NCBI GenBank assembly: GCA_029005175.1 | Contig: JAQXFQ010000215.1 | Location: 1-38,189, forward strand | Direction: 5' to 3' | DNA length: 38,189 nucleotides | Source of the DNA: Bacillota bacterium | GTDB taxonomy: Bacteria > Bacillota > Clostridia > Oscillospirales > Acutalibacteraceae | Part shown: positions 7,974 to 17,268 of the stretch, piece after piece | How positions within the stretch are numbered: the stretch's first letter is position 1 | Layout of the letters: every line of letters begins with the position of its first letter | Notes under the pieces: model-generated | Told to the model about the DNA's origin: nothing | The model's input: the letters and a program-made list of their open reading frames with translations, nothing else | Database searches by the model: none | Program-made: the position numbers and the translations under genes

Positions 7974-10362
7974 AATTAATATAAAATGCTTCGGCAAGCT
8001 GCGTGACTTTGTGCTCAAGCCCACCGACGGAGTGAATATTGTCTACGGCGAAAACGAGTCGGGCAAGTCCACTGTTATGGCGTTTGTCAAGGCTATGTTT
8101 TACGGACTGGGCACAGGCGAAAAGCGCAGGCAGTACGAGCCTTGGGACGGCGGAAGGATGAGCGGAAGCATAGAATTTGAGCATGATGGAAAAACTTACG
8201 TGCTGAGCCGCACCTTCGGCGCAACCAAATCCGGCGACAAAACCTCGCTTTTCAACAAATCCACAGGGGCAGAGGAAAATATCCCCTCCGACAAGGAACC
8301 GGGCGCGTTTATTCTCGGCATAAACATCAAATCCTTTATCAATACTGTATTTATCGGTCAGTCGGGAACAACAATAGAGGGTGAAAACCACGAAATTCTC
8401 GCCAAGCTGACCAATCTCGCCTCCGCAGGTGACGAGCAGATTTCCAAAAGCGAAATTGAGAAGCGTTTAAAAAAAGGCGCCTCCGCGCTGGAATCTAAAA
8501 AATCCTCGGCCATTCTCCCTGAGCTGCGCAAACAGAAGCATGAGCTGCTGGAATCTCGCGCAGAAATTCAAACTGTATTGCGCGAATCCGACGCTCTGCG
8601 CGAATCCATATCTATAGCATCAGAGCGCAAGGCTACTTTGCTCAAAGAAAAGGATTTTCTCGACAAAGCCGCTGACTCACTAAACAAGCAGGCTGAGCTT
8701 GCGGAAATTGATACGCTCACCGCAAAGCACGAAAGCCTGGAGGAATTGCGCCGAAAATTCAACGAGCTGGACGCGGTATTCAGCGGTGACAACTCTGAAC
8801 AAATCGGAGAGTTCCTTGAAAATGCAAAGGAATTGCTGGAAGCTGAAAAGAGCCAGCAGATAGTCATTGAGAGCAAAAAAGAAAAGCTGGCCGCCCTCAA
8901 AAAATCCGCTGAAGGCATTGATAAATCCAAAATTAACACCGTCAAAATAATCAACAAATATCCGCAGGAGATAATGTCCGCATTCAGACGATATGATTCG
9001 CTGATGGAAGAAAAAAACGAAATTGAAATTGCTCTGGAAAATCAGGAGCAGGAAAAAGAAGAAAGCTACGATCCAAAAATGCTCTTAATTATCAGCGCCG
9101 CAATTTTTATAGTTACAATGATGCTCGGAATCTTCGCCCACTGGGGCTTTTGGATCGCCGGCATAATGGCGATAATCATTCTAGTTTCTTACACCCTGGT
9201 TTATAAAAAGGGAGTAAAGGTTGACGGTCTGACTGACGACCACATCAACCTCAACAACGTGAACGATGACCTGCGTGCGCTGAATGCCGAAATGCGCCCG
9301 ATTTTTGAACGTCTTAACGTCAAAAGCATGGAGGAGCTTGACCGCGAATACAAGGAAATTCAGCGAATTCAGCAGCAGGTGCTGTCAATCAAGTCTCAGC
9401 GCGACGAGGTTGAAAACGAAATCGCGGCACTCAACGAGGAACTGGAAGAAATCAGAAGCAGTCTGCGCGAAAGTCTTGCGCCTTATCATGAAACTGAAAC
9501 AAACGAGGCGGCTTTTGAAATTATCTCAAAACTCGACACACTCAAAACTGAACACGACAAAATTTCCACAGAGCTTTCCGCCGCGCAGGAGGCGTTTGAC
9601 TTTATGCTAAACGGCCGCGACTTCGACAGCCTTGAGCAATATGGCAGAGAACTGCGCGGGGACATAGATCTCGATGTTCCGGACGGCTTCACATCCGAGT
9701 CGGTCAAGGCGAGAAGCTCTGCCGTAGCCGAGCAGATAGATGAGCTTACGGCACAGCTTATCCAGCAGCAGACCGAGCTTTCACTAAAGCCCTACAGTCC
9801 GCAGGATATGGACGCTCTCACCGAAGAAATCAAGAATCTCAACAAGCGAATTGAGCATTATGAATTTGAGCTGGAGGCAATAGACGAGGCTCAGACCACA
9901 CTCAATGAGGCTTTTGAAGAAATGCAGCTGGACTTTGGACCGATGATAAACTACCGCGCGGGACGTGTGCTCAGCGGAATGACGGGTGAAAAATACAATT
10001 CCGTGTTTGTATCGGAAAAGCTGGTTCCGTCGGTCGCACAGACAGGCAGCAGCGACATACGCAGCTGCAATTGTCTCAGCACCGGCACATATGACCAGGT
10101 ATATCTCTCGCTCAGGCTTGCTCTTTCGGGCGTTATGTCGGACGAAAAGCTTCCTGTGCTTCTCGACGACGCATTTGCTCAGTTTGACGACGGCAGAATG
10201 AGAAACGCGCTCGCATTTATTAACGAGGACAACAAGGTCGGCGAGCTGGGGCAGATAATTCTCTTCACCTGCCATAAACGCATACTTCACGCCGCCAAAA
10301 AGCTGAACATGATTGACTCTGTATTCAACATGAGCGAGCCGAAAAAAGATAATGAACAATGA
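7960..10362 (+). CDS. YhaN/SbcC-like coiled-coil ATPase with a central membrane hairpin
   Basis: An 800-residue SMC/Rad50-like ATPase. Walker A is GENESGKST (30-38), followed by long coiled coils (about 180-370 and 430-660), an ABC signature LSTGTYDQVYLSLRLA (about 705) and Walker B LPVLLDDAFAQFDD (about 730). Unlike SbcC, the middle holds two hydrophobic helices (about 374-392 and 397-417) where a zinc hook would be, the architecture of Bacillus YhaN. This would tether the ATPase to the membrane. It partners the overlapping upstream nuclease. ktrB follows 58 nt after its stop codon and may be co-transcribed. Confidence 0.85.
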   Translation: MKIIEINIKCFGKLRDFVLKPTDGVNIVYGENESGKSTVMAFVKAMFYGLGTGEKRRQYEPWDGGRMSGSIEFEHDGKTYVLSRTFGATKSGDKTSLFNKSTGAEENIPSDKEPGAFILGINIKSFINTVFIGQSGTTIEGENHEILAKLTNLASAGDEQISKSEIEKRLKKGASALESKKSSAILPELRKQKHELLESRAEIQTVLRESDALRESISIASERKATLLKEKDFLDKAADSLNKQAELAEIDTLTAKHESLEELRRKFNELDAVFSGDNSEQIGEFLENAKELLEAEKSQQIVIESKKEKLAALKKSAEGIDKSKINTVKIINKYPQEIMSAFRRYDSLMEEKNEIEIALENQEQEKEESYDPKMLLIISAAIFIVTMMLGIFAHWGFWIAGIMAIIILVSYTLVYKKGVKVDGLTDDHINLNNVNDDLRALNAEMRPIFERLNVKSMEELDREYKEIQRIQQQVLSIKSQRDEVENEIAALNEELEEIRSSLRESLAPYHETETNEAAFEIISKLDTLKTEHDKISTELSAAQEAFDFMLNGRDFDSLEQYGRELRGDIDLDVPDGFTSESVKARSSAVAEQIDELTAQLIQQQTELSLKPYSPQDMDALTEEIKNLNKRIEHYEFELEAIDEAQTTLNEAFEEMQLDFGPMINYRAGRVLSGMTGEKYNSVFVSEKLVPSVAQTGSSDIRSCNCLSTGTYDQVYLSLRLALSGVMSDEKLPVLLDDAFAQFDDGRMRNALAFINEDNKVGELGQIILFTCHKRILHAAKKLNMIDSVFNMSEPKKDNEQ

Positions 10363-10420
10363 TAGATGCGTTTTATCACAAAAAACATTGAGTGTCAGTT
10401 GAAAAGGATTGGTATCATTC

Positions 10421-11755
10421 ATGAAAAAGAAAATCAATTTAAGTCCTATGCAGGTCATAACTATAGGATTTCTTTGTATCGTACTGCTGGGAACCTTTCT
10501 GCTTTGCCTGCCGATTTCCTCGCGCAGCGGTGAGTGGACTCCGTTTGTAAATTCAATGTTCACCGCCACCAGCGCCACATGCGTAACGGGACTTGTAGCC
10601 TATGACACTTACACACACTGGTCGGTATTCGGACAATGTGTAATACTCACGCTTATTCAGATAGGCGGGTTGGGCTTCATGTCAATAATAACGCTTTTCT
10701 CGTTTATAAGCAAACGCAGAATCAGCCTGGGGGAGCGCAAATTGATAATGCAATCGTCAGGCTCGCTGCAAATGACTGGCGTGGTCAGGCTGATGAAAAA
10801 AATTCTCATCGGAACATTAATGTTTGAACTGACGGGCGCAATATTGCTGTCGATTCGCTTCGTTCCTCAGATGGGCGTGGCGCGAGGTATTCTCAACGGA
10901 ATTTTTCACTCAATATCTGCCTTCTGCAACGCAGGCTTCGACCTTATGGGAAGAGCCGAGCAATTTTCATCCATGACAGGATATGTGCACGACCCGATTG
11001 TCAACATTACATTGATAGCCTTGATTATAATCGGCGGCATCGGGTTTATCGTGTGGAACGACATTTATCACTACAAATTCAAATTCAGCAAATACGAGCT
11101 GCACAGCAAAATAGTCCTTGTCACTACGGCGGCATTAATAGTGGGCGGTACAGCGCTTTTCTGGATATTTGAAAACGACAACACGCTTTTGGGAATGACA
11201 ATACCTCAAAAGCTGATTGCATCGCTTTTTCAATCTGTATCACCGCGCACGGCAGGCTTCAACACGGTTGACCTGTCCTCTCTGAGCGAATCGGGCAGTC
11301 TGCTCACCATAATTTTAATGCTGATAGGCGGCAGCCCCGGATCGACTGCAGGCGGTATCAAAACAACTACTCTCGTGATAATGCTTCTGAGCGCGTTTGC
11401 ATATGCAGGCAGACGTGACATAAACATCTTCAAACGCTGTATTTCGTCCGAAAACGAAAGCCAGGCTCACTCTATCGTGACGATTTACGCCGTCGCAATC
11501 ATCACCGCTACAATGATAATATGCGCTATAGAGCCTTTCTCATTTAAAGAGGTGCTGTTTGAAGTAACATCGGCGGCCAGCACATCAGGTCTTACCATGG
11601 GAATAACCTCTAAGCTGCACACCGTCTCAAAGCTGCTGCTCATTCTGCTGATGTACGGCGGACGTGTCGGAGGTCTGACCCTGGCAATCGTGCTTACCAA
11701 AAAGAAAATCACGGTGCCCATTGATCGGCCGACGGAAAATATTTTGATAGGATAA
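10421..11755 (+). CDS. ktrB: KtrB/TrkH-family potassium uptake channel subunit
   Basis: An integral membrane K+ translocator of the Trk/Ktr/HKT superfamily, built of four membrane-pore-membrane repeats. The four pore loops are visible: TCVTGL (residues 53-58), FCNAGF, RTAGFN and STSGLT, each with the filter glycine. The conserved GGSPGSTAGGIKTTT segment precedes the last repeat. At 444 residues it matches KtrB. I chose ATG 10421 because AAAAGG (10402-10407) is at a workable distance; the TTG at 10409 lies almost on top of it. The regulatory subunit gene follows 22 nt downstream. Confidence 0.93.
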   Translation: MKKKINLSPMQVITIGFLCIVLLGTFLLCLPISSRSGEWTPFVNSMFTATSATCVTGLVAYDTYTHWSVFGQCVILTLIQIGGLGFMSIITLFSFISKRRISLGERKLIMQSSGSLQMTGVVRLMKKILIGTLMFELTGAILLSIRFVPQMGVARGILNGIFHSISAFCNAGFDLMGRAEQFSSMTGYVHDPIVNITLIALIIIGGIGFIVWNDIYHYKFKFSKYELHSKIVLVTTAALIVGGTALFWIFENDNTLLGMTIPQKLIASLFQSVSPRTAGFNTVDLSSLSESGSLLTIILMLIGGSPGSTAGGIKTTTLVIMLLSAFAYAGRRDINIFKRCISSENESQAHSIVTIYAVAIITATMIICAIEPFSFKEVLFEVTSAASTSGLTMGITSKLHTVSKLLLILLMYGGRVGGLTLAIVLTKKKITVPIDRPTENILIG

Positions 11756-11777
11756 CTCAAGAACGGAGTGTAATTTT

Positions 11778-12431
11778 ATGAAATCAATTTTAGTTATAGG
11801 AATGGGATTATTCGGACGCCACATTGCCTATCAGCTTCAAAAGCTGGGCAATGACGTGATGATTATTGACAACAATCCAGACATAATCAACGAGCTTGCT
11901 CCCGACTTCACCGACGCGAATATATGCGACGCTACCAATGAAATCATGCTGCGCTCACTGGGAGTAAAGAATTTCGACATATGCTTTGTGGCAATCGGCG
12001 GCAACAATTTTCAGGCAAATATGGAGGTTACAGCCTCGCTCAAGGAGCTTGGCGCGCCGTTTGTGGTATCAAAGGCCTGCAGTGAGCGTCAGGAAAAGCT
12101 GCTGAAAAAAATCGGCGCGGACGAGGTGCTCTACCCCGAAAAGCAATTTGCCGAGAAGATTGCCGTAAGATACAATGCCGACAACGTGTTTGATTTTATC
12201 GAGCTGACCGACGAATACTCCATTTTTGAGATTCCTATTCTTCCCGCGTGGGTGGGAAAAACCTTGGGCGAAATCAACGTGCGCCGCAAATACAAAATCA
12301 ATGTCATCGCCACCAAGTCCGGCGACAAAATCAAGCCATCCCCCGGCGCGGAGTATGAATTCACAGAGGGAGATCACATCATTGTGATAGGCAAATCCAA
12401 CGATGTGTTCAAACTCGCGTCCCGCGCTTAA
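11778..12431 (+). CDS. ktrA: KtrA/TrkA-type RCK regulatory subunit of potassium uptake
   Basis: A 217-residue cytoplasmic regulator that forms a ring under KtrB and gates it in response to nucleotide binding. The N-terminal Rossmann RCK_N domain has GMGLFG (8-13) and an acidic residue after the second strand (D31 in IIDNN). The C-terminal TrkA_C domain occupies about residues 140-217 (GKTLGEINVRRKY, then EGDHIIVIGK). A ribosome site (ACGGAGTG) precedes the ATG. It ends the operon and is followed directly by a strong terminator. Confidence 0.93.
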   Translation: MKSILVIGMGLFGRHIAYQLQKLGNDVMIIDNNPDIINELAPDFTDANICDATNEIMLRSLGVKNFDICFVAIGGNNFQANMEVTASLKELGAPFVVSKACSERQEKLLKKIGADEVLYPEKQFAEKIAVRYNADNVFDFIELTDEYSIFEIPILPAWVGKTLGEINVRRKYKINVIATKSGDKIKPSPGAEYEFTEGDHIIVIGKSNDVFKLASRA

Positions 12432-12487
12432 AAAACAACGCTGTGATTCGGAGACTTTCTGAATCACAGCGTTGTTTTTATTTTTTT
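12431..12487 (+). terminator. Intrinsic terminator after ktrA
   Basis: A perfect 19 bp stem (12431-12449 with 12461-12479) closes an 11 nt loop and is followed by a T-run up to 12487. The A-rich left arm could also let it act on minus-strand transcription arriving from the debranching enzyme gene. Confidence 0.9.
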
Positions 12488-12488
12488 A

Positions 12489-12717
12489 ATAAATCATAAT
12501 TTAACTGATTGAAGTCCACATGAAAATCTTCGATTTTCTCGTTAGTTCTTTAGGGGCTTCGCATGGGCTGCTTTTCCTATTGCAAGTTTTTCTTGCACTT
12601 TGGTTTTGTGGTGGCTTTGCCCCCACGCCCCCCCCAAGGCGCTGCCCTGGACCTGCCCAGAGGGCCTGCCCCCTTGGATTCCCGGCGTTGCGTACTCTAT
12701 GTTAAATTATCATTTAT
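12489..12717 (+). repeat. MITE-like repeat, family 1, copy 1
   Basis: 229 bp bounded by near-perfect AT-rich terminal inverted repeats (12489-12504 and 12702-12717). Inside it has the family's landmarks: a GAAAATC-TTC-GATTTTC hairpin near the left end, a GCAAGAAAAAC-type segment, a C-rich tract (CCCCCACGCCCCCCCC), and GCGTACTCTATG just inside the right end. It lacks the extra palindromic modules of copies 3 and 4. Its right terminus contains the TAA stop of the debranching enzyme gene (12714-12716, minus strand). Confidence 0.85.
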
Positions 12718-14750
12718 TTGCATTTTTTGAGATTGGGCAAAACGTCCTCGGTGTAGGCGCGGAGAATTTCGCCCACGCTCCATGCCTGCGTAAAGCATCC
12801 TCTGGATGTGCAGGTGAAAGTGCCGTCAAATATCTCTGCTATACCGTTGATACAGCCGTCACGCATGTGATCGGCAAATCTGTGGCATATGTCATCGGCG
12901 CGCTTAACTGCATCGGGCGAGTAATCATGTACCTTGCAGTATGCAGTGACGTATCCACCCATGGGGAATGCCCAGCTTGTTCCCATGTGATATGCGCCGT
13001 CGCGGTTTATGAGTTTGCCGATATACTGTGATTTGTATTCGGCATCGGTGTAAGAAAGCGAGCGCAGACCGTAGGTGGTATATAAGTGCCTGCTTACGCA
13101 ATTGACTATGGCAATTTCCTTATCGCGGTCGAGCATAGTGTATGGAAGGGATACCGCATAAATCTGATTGGGGCGGATTCTGTCCTCGCACGGGTCGGCA
13201 ACGTCATAGAGATAACCGCCCTTTTCGTTCCAGAACTTTTGGACGAAGGATTTCTTGACGCGTTCGGAAAGCTCGGTGTAATGTGAGCCGTCCTCTCCGA
13301 ATTTATCACAGAGCATTTCCATTACCTTGAGGGCATTGTACCAAAGCGCGTTTATCTCGACAGGCTTGCCGTGGCGGGGCGTAACCACCCAATCACCCAC
13401 GCGCACGTCCATCCATGTGATCTGGTCAAGCTCACTGCCTCCGTGTACAAGTCCGTCGGCATCCATGCCTATGGAAAAATCGGTGCCGTGCTCATAAGCG
13501 TACTGAATTTTTTTAAGTACAGGGAATATTTCATTTTTTATGAACTCGTAATTTTCCTTACCGCCTGTGTACTTCAGATAACGCTCAACAGCATAGAAAT
13601 ACCAAAGCGAGCCGTCCATAGTGTTGTATCCCGGCTGTTCGTCGGCGGAGCTTGGAAATACGTTTGGAATCAAGCCGTTTTTCTCATACATGGCAAAGGA
13701 TTTGAGAATCTTTTCGCAATCGTCAAATCTGCGTGTGCATAGTGTAAGACCCGTCATGGCAATCATGGTATCTCTCGCCCAGTCGGTAAACCACGGCATA
13801 CCTGCAAGGATAGTTTTCAGCTTGGTCGACTTGCGGTCAACAATAAATGTATCAGCCGCCCATGTGAGCTTTTGTGAGAGTGAATCCTTATTCGGGTTCA
13901 GCTCGATAAGCTTTCTCATTCTGTCAACGTATGCGTTTACTATGTCGAATCCGTCTTTTGCGGAAATATCTTCGTCCTCTGTTGAGCAGATGATAAAGAA
14001 TTTTTTTGTTTCATTTGCGCCTACATTGATAACGGCGTCATAGGGGGTATATTGGCTGTCAAGACCGTTAAAGCCGTTGCGGGTATCAATAGCGAGGTAC
14101 TGATTTTCCTCAGCGATAAAGGTAGGCGCCGCCATACTTGTTGGAATGAGTGAGCGGTCAAAAAACTCGCCTTCGCTTATATAGAATTTTGCGGTGCAGC
14201 GGTCATCGTCATTTCGGCTGACGTAAAGAACACTGTCATCGACATATGAGGAAAATTTGCGTATGTCGTCGGGAGTGTTTATCCTGTCGATTGCGCGCAT
14301 TGCGAAAAGCGGAGTTACCCGTATGGTAACAGGCTCGGTCGCGCCGCTTACGGTGTAGCAAATTGCAACTGTATTCCTGCCGTACTCCATGGCAATGGTT
14401 TTTTCAATTGATATTTCATCGGTCTGGTAGCAATATGTGGGGACAATATCCAGTCTGAACTGTTCGAGGTACTTGTAGCCGTCGTTTTCACCGCAGAGAA
14501 ATTGCTGACATGCAAGGTTGAAGCTGCGTTCGCCGGCTGTAACAGCTTCCTGAACCTTGGAGAGTACGTTGATCCTGTCAACAGGGGGATTTAGCGACGC
14601 TACAAGATAGCCTGTGTGTACCCTTGCGGAATTATTGATGACAGTGCATGCGGAGGAGCCGCCTATGCCGTTTGTAATCATCCATTCGCGCTCCAATCCC
14701 TCGGCGAGGGTACGCCAGCAGCTTTTACCAAATGTGTATTTTGTGTGCAT
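12714..14750 (-). CDS. Glycogen debranching enzyme (amylo-alpha-1,6-glucosidase type)
   Basis: Predicted to remove alpha-1,6 branches during glycogen breakdown in the cytoplasm. The 678 residues have the bacterial GDE N-terminal domain (WMITNGIGGSSACTV) and a C-terminal (alpha/alpha)6 glucosidase domain, with WFTDWARDTMIAM near 317-330, PRHGKPVEINALWYN in the middle and GAYHMGTSWAFPMGG near 585-600. I prefer ATG 14750 to the ATG four codons upstream, because AAGGA lies about 11 nt before it and nearly touches the other. It is transcribed away from the branching enzyme gene from a promoter at 14787-14815, so the two opposite activities share one control region. The stop codon lies inside a repeat element. 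Confidence 0.9.
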   Translation of the reverse strand: MHTKYTFGKSCWRTLAEGLEREWMITNGIGGSSACTVINNSARVHTGYLVASLNPPVDRINVLSKVQEAVTAGERSFNLACQQFLCGENDGYKYLEQFRLDIVPTYCYQTDEISIEKTIAMEYGRNTVAICYTVSGATEPVTIRVTPLFAMRAIDRINTPDDIRKFSSYVDDSVLYVSRNDDDRCTAKFYISEGEFFDRSLIPTSMAAPTFIAEENQYLAIDTRNGFNGLDSQYTPYDAVINVGANETKKFFIICSTEDEDISAKDGFDIVNAYVDRMRKLIELNPNKDSLSQKLTWAADTFIVDRKSTKLKTILAGMPWFTDWARDTMIAMTGLTLCTRRFDDCEKILKSFAMYEKNGLIPNVFPSSADEQPGYNTMDGSLWYFYAVERYLKYTGGKENYEFIKNEIFPVLKKIQYAYEHGTDFSIGMDADGLVHGGSELDQITWMDVRVGDWVVTPRHGKPVEINALWYNALKVMEMLCDKFGEDGSHYTELSERVKKSFVQKFWNEKGGYLYDVADPCEDRIRPNQIYAVSLPYTMLDRDKEIAIVNCVSRHLYTTYGLRSLSYTDAEYKSQYIGKLINRDGAYHMGTSWAFPMGGYVTAYCKVHDYSPDAVKRADDICHRFADHMRDGCINGIAEIFDGTFTCTSRGCFTQAWSVGEILRAYTEDVLPNLKKCK

Positions 14751-14786
14751 TTCAACAACCATCCTTGCTAAATTTTAATGTTATAT

Positions 14787-14815
14787 ATTATATCATAAAT
14801 TATCATGCAACTCAA
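14787..14815 (-). promoter_or_regulatory. Promoter of the debranching enzyme gene
   Basis: Minus strand TTGAGT (14810-14815) and perfect TATAAT (14787-14792), 17 nt apart, with the start codon about 37 nt further on. Its -35 is only 20 nt from that of the divergent branching-enzyme promoter. Confidence 0.75.
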
Positions 14816-14835
14816 CAATATTTTTGATTTCTTTA

Positions 14836-14864
14836 TTGACTTTTTAAAGGTTATAATTTATAAT
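14836..14864 (+). promoter_or_regulatory. Promoter of the MarR-GlgB fusion gene with candidate operator
   Basis: TTGACT (14836-14841) and TATAAT (14859-14864) are 17 nt apart. The -10 region lies in a near-palindrome, TTATAATTTATAA (14851-14863). A longer inverted repeat, ATAGTTC (14863-14869) with GAACTAT (14906-14912), flanks the leader. Either could bind the MarR-type domain encoded just downstream; this is inference. Confidence 0.7.
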
Positions 14865-14931
14865 AGTTCGTATAGAAACCGTTTTATTTTGAACTGATGT
14901 AAAATGAACTATTTTAAAAGGAGCGTTTTTA

Positions 14932-17250
14932 ATGAATTTTGATGTTACATTAATTAACTGGCACAGAATTAATAAGCTGTATGAATTGATACGTGAACAA
15001 ATACTCGAAAAATTCAATCTGACGCAAATTGAAAGCGAAATTTTGATACATCTGGTGTGTAATGAGCAATTCGGCGGATTAATTGGTGATACCGCGAAAG
15101 ATATATCGGAAGAACGCAATATTTCTAAATCAAATGTATCAAAAGGCGTGTATTCTTTGATGAAAAAGGGATATATTGCCGGTCAGCAGGACGAGCATGA
15201 CAGACGTATGACGCATTTGAAGCTTACTCAAAATATCGACCGCGACCAGATCGTGTCTGAAGTCAATGAGATGAATGAACATTTCAATAAACTGCTGATT
15301 CGGGGAATATCACAGGGCGAAATCGAACAGCTTATGGAGATTGAAGGTAAACTCGCTCAAAACGCACAAAAGGCTATGTTGGAAAATTTGTATATAATCA
15401 GCGACGAGCCTGTGGAATATCCTGTGACTAAGCAAATGCAGCCTATAGAAGATATTGCAAAATTTGACTTGCAGGGCATGTATGAGGGAAGAGTGTTCAA
15501 CTGCTACGAGTTTTTCGGCGCGCATATTCTCGATGGAGGGCGCTGCCTTTTTCGCACATATGCACCCAATGCGCAGCGTGTTACAGTGACCGGTGATTTT
15601 AACAACTGGCAGGAAGCTGAAATGGTGCGCTATTATCAGAGCGGCATTTTCACATTTGTTGCCGACAATGCACATGCGGGCGATAAGTATGAATACATCG
15701 TTTACGGTAACAACGGCGCGGTGCGCCACAGCGACCCCTATGGCTTCAGCATGGAGCTGCGTCCGAAGCACGCTTCTGTTATAGTTGATATGAATGAATA
15801 TCAGTTCCACGATGGCGAGTGGCTGGAAAAGCGCACGCTGAACTACGACAAGCCGCTGAATATTTACGAAATGCACCTCGGCTCATGGCATACTAATCCC
15901 GATGACCCTAACGGCTGGTACACTTACAGCCAGATTGCTGACAGCCTTATTGAATACGTCAAGGCGCGCAACTATACACATATCGAATTTCTCCCGCTTG
16001 CCGAGCATCCCTTTGACGGCTCATGGGGATACCAGAACACAGGCTTTTTCAGCGCGACCTCTCGTTACGGCACTCCGTATGAGCTTATGGAACTGGTAGA
16101 CAAATGCCACCAAAACGGCATCGGTGTTATCATGGACTTCGTACCCGTGCATTTTGCATTGGACGGCTACGCGCTCAAGAATTTTGACGGCACCGCGCTT
16201 TACGAATATCCCAACAGCGATGTCGGCTACAGCGAGTGGGGAAGCTGCAACTTTATGCACTCCCGCCGCGAGGTTGCATGCTTCCTGCAATCGGCAGCGG
16301 AATTTTGGCTCAAGGTCTACCACTTCGACGGTCTGCGTATGGACGCTATCAGCCGCGCGATTTATTGGCAGGGCGACCCTAAGCGCGGCGTGAATAACTG
16401 CACTGTTGAGTTTTTGAAGGTAATGAACAAGGGACTGCGCGAGCGCCATCCCACCGCAATGCTTATTGCGGAAGATTCCACATCCTTCCCGAATATCACA
16501 AAGCCGGTAGACAAGGGCGGCTTGGGATTTGACTATAAATGGGATTTAGGCTGGATGAACGACACGCTTGATTTCTTTGCACATGCGCCGTGGCAGCGCA
16601 AGGAAATATATCACAAGCTGACCTTCTCCATGATGTATTATTATAATGAACGATACATTCTCCCGCTGTCGCATGACGAGGTTGTACACGGCAAGGGCAC
16701 GATTGTCAACAAAATGTTCGGTGAGTATGAGGAAAAATTCCGTCAGGCGCGCGCGTTTTATGCATATATGTACATGCACCCCGGCAAGAAGCTGAATTTC
16801 ATGGGCAATGAGCTTGGTCAGCTTCGCGAGTGGGACGAAAAGCGTGAGCAGGATTGGAATTTGCTTGAATATCCTATGCACGGCGGTTTCAGCGACTATA
16901 TTCGCGAGCTGGGCGAGCTTTATCTGAGCAATCTTGCTCTGTCGGCTCTCGACTGCGATTATTCGGGATTTGACTGGGCGGACTGCCACAGCGAGAGCGA
17001 ATGCATTTATTCTATGCTGCGCCGTTCGGGCGGAAATGTGCTGCTTGCGGTGTTCAATTTCTCGGGTGAAGACAAAGCGGATTACACGCTGAACCTCGAC
17101 AATGCAGAGAGTATCACCCCGATTCTCAGCAGCGAGTGGAGCGAATTCGGCGGCAGTCTGAATAAAGAAACCGACGAAATTCATCGCGCGGATGGTGAAT
17201 TTCATCTGAATGTACCGCACCTTTCGGCTACTATTTATGCGGTAAAGTAA
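14932..17250 (+). CDS. glgB: MarR-type winged helix fused to 1,4-alpha-glucan branching enzyme (GlgB)
   Basis: Residues 1-160 read as a complete MarR-family regulator: a helical dimerisation segment, a winged helix with recognition helix SKSNVSKGVYSLMKKGYI (66-83), the DEHDRR wing (88-92) ending in LKLT, and a C-terminal helix pair. From about 185 the protein is a GH13 branching enzyme: a CBM48-like module (FRTYAPNAQRVTVTGDFNNW, 207-226), then the catalytic barrel with nucleophile D471 (LRMDA), acid/base E514 (IAEDS) and D582 (SHDEVVHG). It would make alpha-1,6 branches in glycogen. AAAAGGAG is 8 nt before the ATG. The frame runs uninterrupted through the junction, with no internal ribosome site noticed. 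It is divergent from the debranching gene. No glgA, glgC or glgD is in the window. Confidence 0.9.
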   Translation: MNFDVTLINWHRINKLYELIREQILEKFNLTQIESEILIHLVCNEQFGGLIGDTAKDISEERNISKSNVSKGVYSLMKKGYIAGQQDEHDRRMTHLKLTQNIDRDQIVSEVNEMNEHFNKLLIRGISQGEIEQLMEIEGKLAQNAQKAMLENLYIISDEPVEYPVTKQMQPIEDIAKFDLQGMYEGRVFNCYEFFGAHILDGGRCLFRTYAPNAQRVTVTGDFNNWQEAEMVRYYQSGIFTFVADNAHAGDKYEYIVYGNNGAVRHSDPYGFSMELRPKHASVIVDMNEYQFHDGEWLEKRTLNYDKPLNIYEMHLGSWHTNPDDPNGWYTYSQIADSLIEYVKARNYTHIEFLPLAEHPFDGSWGYQNTGFFSATSRYGTPYELMELVDKCHQNGIGVIMDFVPVHFALDGYALKNFDGTALYEYPNSDVGYSEWGSCNFMHSRREVACFLQSAAEFWLKVYHFDGLRMDAISRAIYWQGDPKRGVNNCTVEFLKVMNKGLRERHPTAMLIAEDSTSFPNITKPVDKGGLGFDYKWDLGWMNDTLDFFAHAPWQRKEIYHKLTFSMMYYYNERYILPLSHDEVVHGKGTIVNKMFGEYEEKFRQARAFYAYMYMHPGKKLNFMGNELGQLREWDEKREQDWNLLEYPMHGGFSDYIRELGELYLSNLALSALDCDYSGFDWADCHSESECIYSMLRRSGGNVLLAVFNFSGEDKADYTLNLDNAESITPILSSEWSEFGGSLNKETDEIHRADGEFHLNVPHLSATIYAVK

Positions 17251-17268
17251 ATTATAATCCCGGTTTTA

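Noticed and set aside
9784-10578. A long minus-strand open frame opposite the ATPase gene and the start of ktrB
   Set aside because: It overlaps two convincing genes on the other strand, and its predicted protein has no recognisable domain.
14932-15420. The MarR part as a separate regulator gene joined to glgB by a sequencing error
   Set aside because: The frame is continuous, no ribosome site or good start codon was noticed near the junction, and the linker has normal codon usage; raw reads would still be needed for certainty.
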